Shown here: positions 27,523 to 35,000 of the stretch, in pieces
How the letters are laid out: every line of letters begins with the position of its first letter
How positions within the stretch are numbered: the stretch's first letter is position 1
Assembly: GCA_963575745.1 (NCBI GenBank)
Contig: CAUYUJ010014614.1
Span: 67,501 to 102,500 of the forward strand
DNA: 35,000 nucleotides
From: Prorocentrum cordatum
Taxonomy: Eukaryota > Sar > Dinophyceae > Prorocentrales > Prorocentraceae
Direction of reading: 5' to 3'
Notes under the pieces: model-generated
Told to the model about the DNA's origin: nothing
The model's database searches: none
The model's input: only the letters and a program-made list of their open reading frames with translations
Translations under genes and position numbers: made by a program

Positions 27523-29559
27523 TCAGCGCGCGTGCGCGATGACATAGTCACCGTTGCTCTTCACGCGCCACGCCCAGACAGCGCCATCCAGGTCAGCGTC
27601 GGACATCTTGATGACGAGGAGCTCGTTCACCACGCTGCCAGTGCTGAGGCCGCACGCGCCCGTTGAGATCTCGATCCCGCGGGCGACGATGTGCAGTTCG
27701 CCAGAAATCTCCGCGCACGCGTCGATGATAAACACCTCGCCGCCGCGCGAGCGAACCACCTGGCCCACGTTGTAGGCGTTCCCTTCCCAGCGCAGCCCCC
27801 TGGCCACGGAGACGTCGGCGGCCCCGACTACGGAGCGCAACCCGTCAGATTCGGCACGCGCTCCCACCAGCGAGTTGCCCGTCGGCCCCATCTTCTCGAG
27901 TTGCCGCACTTGCTGCAATACGCAGCCCGCGAGCGTCGTGGCCTCCACGCGCGCGGTGTTCTCCACTGGTTCGGCCACCGCCTTTGCCACCTTATTGTGG
28001 CGCTCCGTCACGAAGCAGTCGAGCTCTTTCGGCTCCTGCTCCGCGCTGTGAAACACGTAGTGGTGTTTGGGCTTCGCGTATTTGGTGCCGTACGCCTGCT
28101 TGTGCAAGTTGAGATGGACTTCAGCCGCTGCAATGAAGTCACTGCGAGGGGGGGCACGCCCGCGCTTGACCTTCAGGAACGCGCCCGCCAGCAGGCCGCA
28201 CGCCCGAAGGGGCGCTATTTCGCGCTCGAGCGACCCGGTGCGGACGGCGCGCTCCTCGGCGAACGCCAAAAGGACGAAGAAGGTCGAGATCAGCTCGCTG
28301 GCGCCTGCTTTGAATGATTTCTTGCACGCGGTCTCGCGCCCAGGCGTGAACATATGTTTTGCCGTTCTGCCGTGCGACCTCGGGAACTGCCAGCGCCGCG
28401 TGAACGCGTGAAGCTCGGGCCATCCGATGCCAGCTTTTCTCTGGCACGCCTTCGCAAACGCGAACACCTCCCAGCCAACGGTGCCATTGCTCCATAGGTT
28501 GTGCATGCTGTCATACGTCATGGCGGACGGCTTCATTATCGCCCGCAATTCCTTATCCTCCAGCAAGCCATTGGGATGGTAGTTGAAGCCGCTGGCTTTG
28601 TCGAGCTTCTGGAAGTTGCCCTTCGTCATGTGGCCAGGCTGTCCCGCGGTCGCCGCCGCTGCGGCGAGGTCGTCCCACAGTTTCCACACGTCGGCGTCTG
28701 AATGACGATCGAAGCGCGCGTGCTCGTGACAACAGGTGTCGACGAAGTAGCCGCCGTCGCCGTCGACGGAACCGCCCTTCAAGATCACGTTCTTGCATCG
28801 CAAGCAAGGCCTCCAGCCGTTGGCACCCCGCAAACGCAGAATGCCTTTGAACGCATCCATGTCTGCGAGAAGATTGGAGAGGCGCGCCCGCACCAGCATC
28901 GGAGTGCCGTTGGCCAGCTCCACGTGCGCGCCAGCTCCCGCGAGCCTGGAGGATCCGAAGAACATCTCCCTGATGAGGAGTCGAGTGGCACAGGAGATGC
29001 CGCCGTCCACGCGATTGCTCGCTTTCGTTCGCAGACGCCCCAGCGGTAGCCACAGCTCTTCCCTCCATAGCATGTCAGCCCCGAACTCCAGGAACGTGAA
29101 GAAGATCATCCAGAACTTCCGATCGTGCCTCAGGGCCAGCGCGTCGCCTGGTGTCACTTCGTCCATGCACAGCACCAGCGAGAGCGGCGCGCCGCGGACG
29201 CGGTTCGCGACCACCGCGAGAAGCTCACTGTACACGGGGCTGGCCTTGCAAACATACCGCAGGAGCTTGTCGATTCTGGCGAGCTTCCAAGCGAAGGGCG
29301 GCTCGTTATCTTGCATGGGCAATTCGACTGTCGCCCCGACGTCGTCGAATACGCCCTCAATGGTGGATTGGACCGCGTAAGCCGTCAGCTCTTGCGCATG
29401 GCCAGGCTCCGCGAGCTTCTTGGCGATGCGAACGAGGGCCTTGCCAGATGCGCCATGCGTAGCGATGGCATCGGATAGCCGACGCCGCTTGGCCGCCTGA
29501 GGTCGCGGACATCGGATACCCGACTCCGCTTCGGGGCCATCGCGCCGCCGCTCGGGCAT
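27523..29559 (-). CDS. Tnp2/CACTA-like DDE-type transposase (gene C)
   Basis: 678 aa from the ATG at 29559. It would cut and rejoin transposon ends in the nucleus. Seen in order: a basic nuclear-signal-like AAKRRRLSD; SLVLCMDEVTPGDAL with Asp133, a candidate first catalytic acid; EFGADMLWREELWLPLGRLR; LLADMDAFKGILRLRGANGW with Asp233/235, then CLRC (Cys252/255) and VDTCCHEH (Cys276/277, His278), a likely zinc site; MTYDSMHNLWSNGTVGWEVF with Asp350, matching the D-x-MH-N signature of Tnp2-type enzymes; KPKHHYVFHS; and DCFVTERHNKVAKAVAE with Glu519. The frame is open 25 codons further up, but that start lies beyond a spliced-leader-like site and a leader module that ends at 29563, so 29559 is preferred. 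The catalytic triad assignment is by family analogy. The gene is intact, which suggests recent activity. Confidence 0.7.
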   Translation of the reverse strand: MPERRRDGPEAESGIRCPRPQAAKRRRLSDAIATHGASGKALVRIAKKLAEPGHAQELTAYAVQSTIEGVFDDVGATVELPMQDNEPPFAWKLARIDKLLRYVCKASPVYSELLAVVANRVRGAPLSLVLCMDEVTPGDALALRHDRKFWMIFFTFLEFGADMLWREELWLPLGRLRTKASNRVDGGISCATRLLIREMFFGSSRLAGAGAHVELANGTPMLVRARLSNLLADMDAFKGILRLRGANGWRPCLRCKNVILKGGSVDGDGGYFVDTCCHEHARFDRHSDADVWKLWDDLAAAAATAGQPGHMTKGNFQKLDKASGFNYHPNGLLEDKELRAIMKPSAMTYDSMHNLWSNGTVGWEVFAFAKACQRKAGIGWPELHAFTRRWQFPRSHGRTAKHMFTPGRETACKKSFKAGASELISTFFVLLAFAEERAVRTGSLEREIAPLRACGLLAGAFLKVKRGRAPPRSDFIAAAEVHLNLHKQAYGTKYAKPKHHYVFHSAEQEPKELDCFVTERHNKVAKAVAEPVENTARVEATTLAGCVLQQVRQLEKMGPTGNSLVGARAESDGLRSVVGAADVSVARGLRWEGNAYNVGQVVRSRGGEVFIIDACAEISGELHIVARGIEISTGACGLSTGSVVNELLVIKMSDADLDGAVWAWRVKSNGDYVIAHAR

Positions 29560-29562
29560 CGC

Positions 29563-29680
29563 GCCGCCGCTTGGCCACGAGCGACGCGCGTCACTCGCGA
29601 GTCGAGCCGAAACGGCTGAGCAACTAGCCCCCATCGCGAGCCCATCCTCGCCAACGCCCGCCCGAGCGATCGCCCTCGCT
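29563..29680 (-). promoter_or_regulatory. Shared leader module, copy at the transposase gene
   Basis: Partner of 25800-25918. On the minus strand, in order: hairpin AGCGAGGGCGATCGCT (one stem base changed), CGGGCGGGCGTTGGCGA, GATGGGCTCGCGATG, then the spliced-leader-like AGCCGTTTCGGCTC (29617-29604), CTCGCGAGTGACGC and GGCCAAGCGGCGGC. The gene's preferred ATG follows 4 bases later. The distance from hairpin to leader-like core is 47 bases here and 46 at gene E. Confidence 0.55.
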
Positions 29681-29687
29681 TCACCCC

Positions 29688-29884
29688 AGCGATCCCCATC
29701 GCTCCCCTCTCCCTAAGCGATCGCCATCGCTTCGCCCCAGCGATCCCCATCGCTCCCCTCTCCCTAAGCGATCGTCATCGCTTCGCCCCAGCGATCCCCA
29801 TCGCTCCCCTCTCCACAAGCGATCGCCATCGCTTCGCCCCAGCGATCCCCATCGCTCCCCTCTCCCCAAGCGATCGCCATCGCT
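29688..29884 (-). repeat. 51-bp tandem array of paired hairpins
   Basis: About four units, each with one AAGCGATCG(C/T)CATCGCTT and one AGCGATCCCCATCGCT, joined by CGCCCC and CCCCTCTCCCT. The loop CCCC/GGGG alternates regularly with CGCC/CGTC loops, so the unit of duplication is a hairpin pair. It lies between the stop of gene B and the leader of gene C. Confidence 0.9.
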
Positions 29885-30026
29885 GCCCCCTCACCCACTC
29901 TCATTTTCGTTTTTTATACACATGTGCGCCACCAGCTACTCAGCGGGGCGGCGAGCGGCGTCAAAGCCTGCTGCTACCGCGCGGCCGCGCGCTGGTCCCA
30001 GCGCTGTAGCTGATGGCGGCGGGCCC

Positions 30027-32756
30027 TCACGAGGACTTCGCAGTCACAAGGTACGCCTTGGCCATCGACATCGCCAGAGTGCTCTGCGCCGCCGCCTGCG
30101 TCGACATGTCGCTGACATCCTGGGCGGACCAAGTGAACCCCGAAGGTGCGACCTTGCCACTGCTGACTTTATGGGCGACCTTCTTCATCTTGGTCAGCGT
30201 GTCCATGAGCTTTTTCGCGTGAACCAGCGTAGCCTCGGGGATCTTCCCGACCCCGTCGCACTTGAGCGCCGACTCGAGCTTGTGCATGGGCGCCACAATC
30301 CTGCTCAGGGTACGCGTGGCCAGGAGCTTCTGCTGCTGCGCCTCCTTGTCTTTCTTACTCTGCTCTTTCTTCTCCTGCTTCTCGCGCGCCGCGCGCTCCT
30401 TGGCGGTCTCGCCGGCGCGCGGGTGCGCAGGCGACGAGCTCCCCGAGTCGATGTCGCTGCCGCTCTGCGAGGAGCTGGTCGGTGGCTTCTGCTTCTTCAT
30501 CTTCTTTGTCGAAGATTCGGCTGCCCCTTCGTTCGCCCGCTTCTTGCCCTTGGTCTTGCCATCGACCTTGGCATTGCTCTTATCCTTATCATGTTTATTG
30601 CCCTTGCTCTTGTCCTTACCATCGGCCTTGTCATCGGTTTTGTCCTTGTCTTTGTTCGTGGCCTTATGCTTGCCCTTATCTTTATCAGGGCCATTGCTCT
30701 TGGACTTGTCATTGTTCGCCTTCTTGTCCTTATCATTCTCCTTATAGTTATCTTTGCCCTTGCTCTTGTCCTTATCCTTGCCCTCACCCGCGTCCTTATA
30801 TTTATCGGCGCCCTTGCTCTTGGCCTTGACCTTTTCCTTGTCTTTATCCTTATCCTTAGCCTTGTCTTTGCCATTGTTCTTGGACTTGTCATTGTCCTTA
30901 TTCTTGTCATTATCTTTATCGGTGTCCTTTGTCTTGGACTTTCCCTTGTCCTTATCAGCGTCCTTATCTTTATCGGCGGCCTTGCTCTTGGACTTGTCCT
31001 TATCCTTGTCCTTTGACTTTTCCTTGTCCTTAGAGCTCTTGCCCTTGGGCTTTTCCTTGCTCTGCATTTTTCTGTTCTGGGGGGGTGGCGTGCCGTCGTC
31101 GCTGCTCTCATCGTTCGATCCGCCAGGAGTCACTGGAGGCGGCTGTCCGCCGTACGACCCGTCGCCGCCCCCCATGGAGTCCTCGTCCGAGGTCTCGAGG
31201 CCCAAACTGTCCGAGTCATCGCTGCCACTCTGCAACTGCTCCGAGCCCTCGGTGCTGTCGGAGTCCTCGGCATCATCGACATCAGCGGTGCTGTCGGGGT
31301 CCTCGGCGCTCTCCTCCTCGCCCTCCTCGGCGCTGTCGTCGGCGATCTCGGCCCCCGCTTGCGCGGATGCGGGCGCCTTTCTGGTGCAGGGCTCCTTGTC
31401 GTCTGAGCCTGAAGCCTCGAGCCCGTCTTCGGCCTCGGCGGCGCGCGATGCCCCATACTCATTCTCACGCCGCGCGATGCTGGCCTCCCACTTCTCGATC
31501 TCGTGGATTTCCACCTTGTAGCACAACCCCATCACGGCATGGTTCAACGTGTCAGTGCACGTCTTCTTGATCCTTCTCCACGGGAAGCCTTGCCTCTTGT
31601 ACCAGCTCAGCGGGTAGTAGCCGCCTCTCTTGCCCGCCCGCGTCCCTTTCTCGTGGATCGCCTTCAAGGTCGCCTGGGCCATGGCCTTGACGCTTGATTG
31701 GCCGCTGCAGGCGCGGATCTTCTTCCAGAACTCGACCCTCCCCTCAATGCTGAAGTCCTTCAGCTTCGAGGCCATCTCCTTCCACTCGGGCGCCCGATTT
31801 GCTTGCACCCCCCGCGTGCTGCACAACGCGCACCTGTAGATCTGGCCCTTCTTCGTCATCCGCACTGGGTAGGCCTTCATGACGTCGCACGGCTGGTCGC
31901 ACCTGTCGCAGAGGAACTCGTTCTCGACGGCGTCGAGCGAGAGCGGTGCTGCGCGCTTGTCAGGCGAGCTGAGCGCCGCGAACGATCCGACTCGAAACTT
32001 CGGCGAGGCGCCTGCCGTCGGCTCCTCGCCCATGCCCGCCGACGCCTGGGACTCGGTGTCCGAGGTGCACCTTCGCGGGCGAGACGGCGGCGACGACAAC
32101 TCTTGCACCGTCGCCTTCATCTCCGCCTTCGCCTTCGCCTTCGCCTTGCCCACCTGCAGCGCCCCATCGCCGTCCTTCGGCGAGGGCACGCTCTCGCCGA
32201 GCCTCAGGGTGGGCACACCACCGCTCGCCTTCGCCCTCGAAGTGGGCTGCGTCCACTTCGCGATGTCGGCGAACTTGGGCGGCGCCTTCTCCTTTGCCAC
32301 GGCCTTGGCGTTCACCTTGGCCTTGGCCTTGGGCGGCGGGCCCTTCGGGCCTGCGTACTTCGCCCTGACCTTCTTCGGCTTGCGCCTGCGTCTGGCGGCG
32401 GCTGGCCCCCTCATCGGCCCCCGCTCGGCCGCATCCTCGCTTCCCTCAGCATCCACCTCCTCTTCCTTGGGCGCCTCCGCCTCCGCGGCTCCGTCCCCCT
32501 CGGTCGCCTCCTCGCCTTCCTCAGCCGCCACCTCCTCTTTCTCGGGCGCCTCCGCCTCCGCGGCTCCGCCCCCCGCGGCCGTCGCGCCCTCGAGACCGAG
32601 ATCCCCCGCGAGAGTGTCCATCAGCTCGGCGTCCTCGGGGACGCTTGCGCCCGCGGCGCCTGCCAACTGCCGCGTCGCCTGGCTGTCCTCGCTCGCCGCC
32701 GCCTCGTCGACCGCGCTGGCCAGCGCGCCGCCGCATCCCGCGGCCATCGCTCGCAA
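30027..32756 (-). CDS. 909-aa protein with a CxxC core and a Lys/Asp tract (gene B)
   Basis: An intact frame of 909 codons. Residues 1-110 are acidic (Ala/Glu), with the repeat EAEAPEKEEVAAEEG / EAEAPKEEEVDAEGS. Residues 115-210 are basic, with RRRRKPKKVRAKYAGPKG. A folded core at about 275-425 has CDRCDQPC (Cys283/286/290) and CALC (Cys309/312), a zinc-ribbon-like set, followed by FSIEGRVEFWKKIRACSGQS and GGYYPLSWYKRQGFPWRRIK. Residues 460-560 are acidic Ser/Asp, and 563-775 are KDKDKSK repeats (antisense: Leu/Phe-rich shadows). The C-terminal helix TLSRIVAPMHKLESALKCDG to the end looks folded. I recall similar Cys-pair/Trp-rich cores near dinoflagellate transposases, without a name. A nuclear, nucleic-acid-binding role is inferred from zinc-like pairs and basic tracts. 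Confidence 0.7.
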   Translation of the reverse strand: MRAMAAGCGGALASAVDEAAASEDSQATRQLAGAAGASVPEDAELMDTLAGDLGLEGATAAGGGAAEAEAPEKEEVAAEEGEEATEGDGAAEAEAPKEEEVDAEGSEDAAERGPMRGPAAARRRRKPKKVRAKYAGPKGPPPKAKAKVNAKAVAKEKAPPKFADIAKWTQPTSRAKASGGVPTLRLGESVPSPKDGDGALQVGKAKAKAKAEMKATVQELSSPPSRPRRCTSDTESQASAGMGEEPTAGASPKFRVGSFAALSSPDKRAAPLSLDAVENEFLCDRCDQPCDVMKAYPVRMTKKGQIYRCALCSTRGVQANRAPEWKEMASKLKDFSIEGRVEFWKKIRACSGQSSVKAMAQATLKAIHEKGTRAGKRGGYYPLSWYKRQGFPWRRIKKTCTDTLNHAVMGLCYKVEIHEIEKWEASIARRENEYGASRAAEAEDGLEASGSDDKEPCTRKAPASAQAGAEIADDSAEEGEEESAEDPDSTADVDDAEDSDSTEGSEQLQSGSDDSDSLGLETSDEDSMGGGDGSYGGQPPPVTPGGSNDESSDDGTPPPQNRKMQSKEKPKGKSSKDKEKSKDKDKDKSKSKAADKDKDADKDKGKSKTKDTDKDNDKNKDNDKSKNNGKDKAKDKDKDKEKVKAKSKGADKYKDAGEGKDKDKSKGKDNYKENDKDKKANNDKSKSNGPDKDKGKHKATNKDKDKTDDKADGKDKSKGNKHDKDKSNAKVDGKTKGKKRANEGAAESSTKKMKKQKPPTSSSQSGSDIDSGSSSPAHPRAGETAKERAAREKQEKKEQSKKDKEAQQQKLLATRTLSRIVAPMHKLESALKCDGVGKIPEATLVHAKKLMDTLTKMKKVAHKVSSGKVAPSGFTWSAQDVSDMSTQAAAQSTLAMSMAKAYLVTAKSS

Positions 32757-32816
32757 CGCCCCGCGACCGTTGGCGGTGCGCTCTCACCGATAGTCGAGCG
32801 ACCTCGGTCGCTGGCT

Positions 32817-32908
32817 CTTGAGCCGCGCACGTTGCGTAGTGCCGTTATCAGGTAAGCTACGCGCGTCAGCGATCAGCATCGCTCGGGGAGGCAGCGATGA
32901 GTATCGCT
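32817..32908 (-). promoter_or_regulatory. Leader region of gene B: two hairpins and a GGCTCAAG octamer
   Basis: Hairpins AGCGATCAGCATCGCT (32868-32883) and AGCGATGAGTATCGCT (32893-32908) lie upstream of gene B. On the minus strand GGCTCAAG (32824-32817) equals the last eight bases of the dinoflagellate spliced leader, 61 bases before the ATG. The upstream half of the leader does not match, and the octamer is part of a small palindrome, so this is weaker than the sites at genes C and E. Confidence 0.3.
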
Positions 32909-32938
32909 CGATGCCGATACTTACTCGAATAAGTGGCA

Positions 32939-33264
32939 TAACTATCGTAAGTGGCAACCAATGTTATCTTTTTGTTATCATTTTGTTATCCTTTGTTATC
33001 CTTTGTTATCCTGATCCCTGGGTCAGTTAGGATAACATGTTATCCTATATGACCCATGTTATCCTATCTGACCCAGTCAGTTAGGATAACAAAAGGATAA
33101 CACTGGGTCGGTTAGGATAACATGTTATCCTATCTGACCCAGTGTTATCCTTTTGTTATCCTTTTGTTATCCTATCTGACCCAGTGACCAGGATAACAAA
33201 TGATAACAAAAGGATAACCAACGGATAACAAAAGGATAACATTGGTTGTAACTTGCGATAGTTA
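32939..33264. mobile_element. 326-bp MITE-like element built of GGATAAC words
   Basis: The left end TAACTATCGTAAGTGGCAAC and the reverse complement of the right end, TAACTATCGCAAGTTACAAC, both continue CAAT. That gives 21 of 24 matches as terminal inverted repeats. The interior is entirely GGATAAC/GTTATCC and CTGACCCAGT words. Its middle is a 64-bp near-perfect palindrome at 33091-33154 (AAAAGGATAACACTGGGTC arms). It lies inside the hairpin-rich spacer between genes A and B. There is no coding capacity, and no clear target-site duplication was found. Confidence 0.75.
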
Positions 33265-33293
33265 CGGTAGTTACCAGGGTAACTACCTCCCCA

Positions 33294-33840
33294 CGCGATC
33301 ACCATCGATGCCTCTCCTGCTCATTATCCTCATTCTTCCCTCAAACGATCGGCATCGCTACCTCCCCCAAGCGATCACCATCGCTTCCCCTCCCTCTCAC
33401 CATCGCTTCCCCTCCCTCTCATCATCCTCACTCTTCCCCAAGCGATCGACATCGCTACCTCCCCCAAGCGATCGCAATCGCCCCCCCTGTTCCTCATTCT
33501 CCCCAAGCGATCGGCATCGCGATCCACCTTCCCCCACCCCACCCCACCCCCGCCACCCCCCACCCCCCAGCGATCGACATCGCTATCCTCCTCATCCTCC
33601 CTCTACTTCTCCTCATCCTCCTCCCCCCAGCGATCGGCATTGCTATCCCCCCTCACCCCCAGCGATCGACATCGGTATCCTTCTCCTCCTCCTCCTCATT
33701 CTTCTCCTCCCCCCAGCGATCGACATCGCTATCCCCTCTCCCCCAGCGATCGACATCGCTATCCTCCTCCTCCTTCTTATCCTCCTCCAAGCGATCGACA
33801 TCGCTACCCCCCACCCCCCCACCCAACGATCGACATCGCT
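33294..33840 (-). repeat. Hairpin cluster between genes A and B
   Basis: Thirteen hairpins with AGCGAT/ATCGCT stems or one-base variants lie at 33294, 33344, 33369, 33440, 33466, 33505, 33569, 33629, 33661, 33715, 33745, 33789 and 33825. Spacers are C-rich or CTC-rich on the plus strand. All copies share one orientation. Confidence 0.9.
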
Positions 33841-34045
33841 ATCATCCTCATTCTCCTGCTCCTTCTCCTCATTTCATATTCATAAGCATGCGGCGGCGCG
33901 ATCCGCGGCCGCGGCCGCAGGCGGCGAACGCCACAGAGCGCCAGCGACCCGCGACGAAGATGATGTCGGGCTCCAGGGTCGCCTCCCACATGTCGCTGAG
34001 AAGCGCCAGAGCCCGCTGAGCAGCGCCAAAGCCCGCTGCCACTGT

Positions 34046-34994
34046 TCAGAGCCCGCTGAGCTGCACCGACGCGCCCATCGCCTCGGCGACCTGCTCCCTC
34101 GCCGCCCTCAGGGACGCCTCCTCCTGCTCGAACGCCTGAGACGCCTTGAGGCGCGTCTCCTTCGCCACCTTGGCGCAGCGCTCCGCCCGCTTCAGGCAGT
34201 CCATGAGCGCATCGGCCCGCGCCTTGCTGAGCCTGAACTCGGTCTCGGGGGGCGCGTCGGGCAGCGAGACGTCTCCTGTCACGGGCGCCATGATCAGGTT
34301 CATCGCCGCGGGCGCCGCGGACGGCGCAGCCTTCCCCGTCAGGCCTGCAGCCGATTGCACCCGCAACTGCATATGCTGCTGTAGCTGCTGCTGCTGCTGC
34401 TGTATATGCTGCTGCTGCTGCCGCATCTGCTGCTGCTGCTGCTGCAGCTGCTCCGCCGTCTGCTGCAGCTTGTGCGCCGCCGCAGTCGCCGCGCTGGCCG
34501 CCGCCGCGGGGGCGCGGTCGTATCCGCGGCCGCGGGGCGGCGTGCGCGGCGCGGGGCGGCCGCGGTGGCTGCGGTGGCTGCGGCTGCGGCTGCGCCTGCG
34601 CGCAGGCGATCGCGCGCGGCGATCGCGCCCGCGACTGCTGGCGGCCCCAGCGCTGGCGGCGGCCGCGGCGGCGGCCCCTGCGCTGGCGGCGGGCGCCGTC
34701 TTGTAGGGGTTGGCCGCGGTTGCCGCCGCCTTCTCGGCCTGGTGCTTCTTCCACGCCGCCACCTCGCTGTCGCTGAGGCGCTCCTCGTTGGCGTCGTCCA
34801 GGAGGCCCGCTCGCCGTCTTGAGAAACTTGTGGCTCTCCGCCGTCGACGTCGCCAAGTGGTTGAAGAGCCACTCCAAGCACTCCGCGTGGCTCTCCTTGT
34901 AGCACCTGGCCTTGCAGTTGCTGACGGGGCAGCCGACCGTGCACCACTCCTCCTCTGTCTTGACGGGGCAGGCTGCCGCGACGTCGGACGACAT
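34046..34994 (-). pseudogene. Cys-rich, SR- and Gln-rich protein with a frameshift (gene A)
   Basis: The frame from the ATG at 34994 begins MSSDVAAACPVKTEEEWCTV and continues with a Cys/His cluster: Cys18, 22, 27, 31, His36 and Cys39 (CKARCYKESHAECLEW), then FNHLATSTAESHKFLKTA. At about 34813 the good peptide moves to the next frame: AGLLDDANEERLSDSEVAAW, KKHQAEKAAATAANPYKTAP, an RS-rich stretch ARSPARRRSRSRSHRSHRGR, a Gln run (EQLQQQQQQMRQQQQHIQQQ) and a coiled C-terminus, LSKARADALMDCLKRAERCA to VQLSGL. One extra base, or a short unseen intron, explains the shift. The Cys cluster suggests zinc binding, and the RS and Gln tracts suggest a nuclear RNA- or protein-binding role (inference). The family is not recognised. 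It is the first gene of the minus-strand cluster visible here; more may lie beyond the window edge. Confidence 0.5.
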
Positions 34995-35000
34995 GGTCGG

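Noticed and set aside
29922-31016. Plus-strand hydrophobic frame that looks like a membrane protein
   Set aside because: It is the antisense of the KDKDKSK tract of gene B: AAG/GAC codons read backwards give Leu, Phe, Val and Ile. The sense strand has the real, structured protein.
31698-32855. 385-codon plus-strand frame
   Set aside because: Antisense shadow of the N-terminal half of gene B, Arg/Leu/His-rich without motifs.
24971-33840. CRISPR-like array
   Set aside because: The repeated hairpins are only 16 bp with irregular spacing, and the spacers are low-complexity CT-rich DNA or whole genes. There are no cas genes, and the genome is eukaryotic in character.

Overview
This window looks like nuclear DNA of a dinoflagellate (inference; no rRNA or other marker gene is present). 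It is very GC-rich and packed with minisatellites, foldback elements and homopolymer or triplet tracts. It has few long credible coding regions and no bacterial operon signals. The one recognisable enzyme is a Tnp2/CACTA-like transposase of a kind common in dinoflagellate and algal genomes. Short sequences close to the dinoflagellate spliced leader lie at the 5' ends of at least two minus-strand genes.

Layout. 1-5 kb: dispersed repeats, G-rich and purine tracts, a foldback element with flanking direct repeats, exon-like fragments encoding hydrophobic segments, a roughly 80-bp tandem repeat and one small coding-like segment (4750-4932). 5-10.6 kb: CpG-rich DNA with two decayed plus-strand coding regions (about 6.05-8.0 kb, low-complexity Ala/Gln/Pro; 9.37-10.55 kb, a Cys-containing protein of a likely transposon-associated family), both broken by stops or frameshifts. 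11.19-12.51 kb: an array of about eleven hairpin units (average about 120 bp), the whole bounded by a near-perfect inverted repeat. 12.6-14.6 kb: weak, broken coding-like segments. 14.7-22.7 kb: tandem and dispersed repeats, including two pairs of related foldback elements (17.55/19.10 kb and 19.56/20.59 kb) and a duplicated intron/exon-like unit. 22.7-24.97 kb: about 2.2 kb of minisatellites ending in an AT-rich island. 

25.1-35 kb is the best part. Five coding regions all lie on the minus strand, head to tail. In 5' to 3' order they are: a Cys-rich, SR/Gln-rich protein (34994-34046, frameshifted); a 909-aa protein with a CxxC zinc-ribbon-like core and a long Lys/Asp tract (32756-30027); the Tnp2-like transposase (29559-27523); a leucine-zipper protein interrupted by a GAC/GTC triplet tract (27216-26405); and a 216-aa helical protein (25772-25122). 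The spacers between them hold about 40 copies of a small hairpin, AGCGAT-NNNN-ATCGCT, in one orientation relative to the genes except for one copy near the left edge. Upstream of the transposase and of the 216-aa gene a conserved 115-bp module joins one such hairpin to a spliced-leader-like sequence. The cluster could be one large transposon carrying accessory genes, or an ordinary unidirectional dinoflagellate gene array that shares a leader module. The sequence alone does not decide between them.
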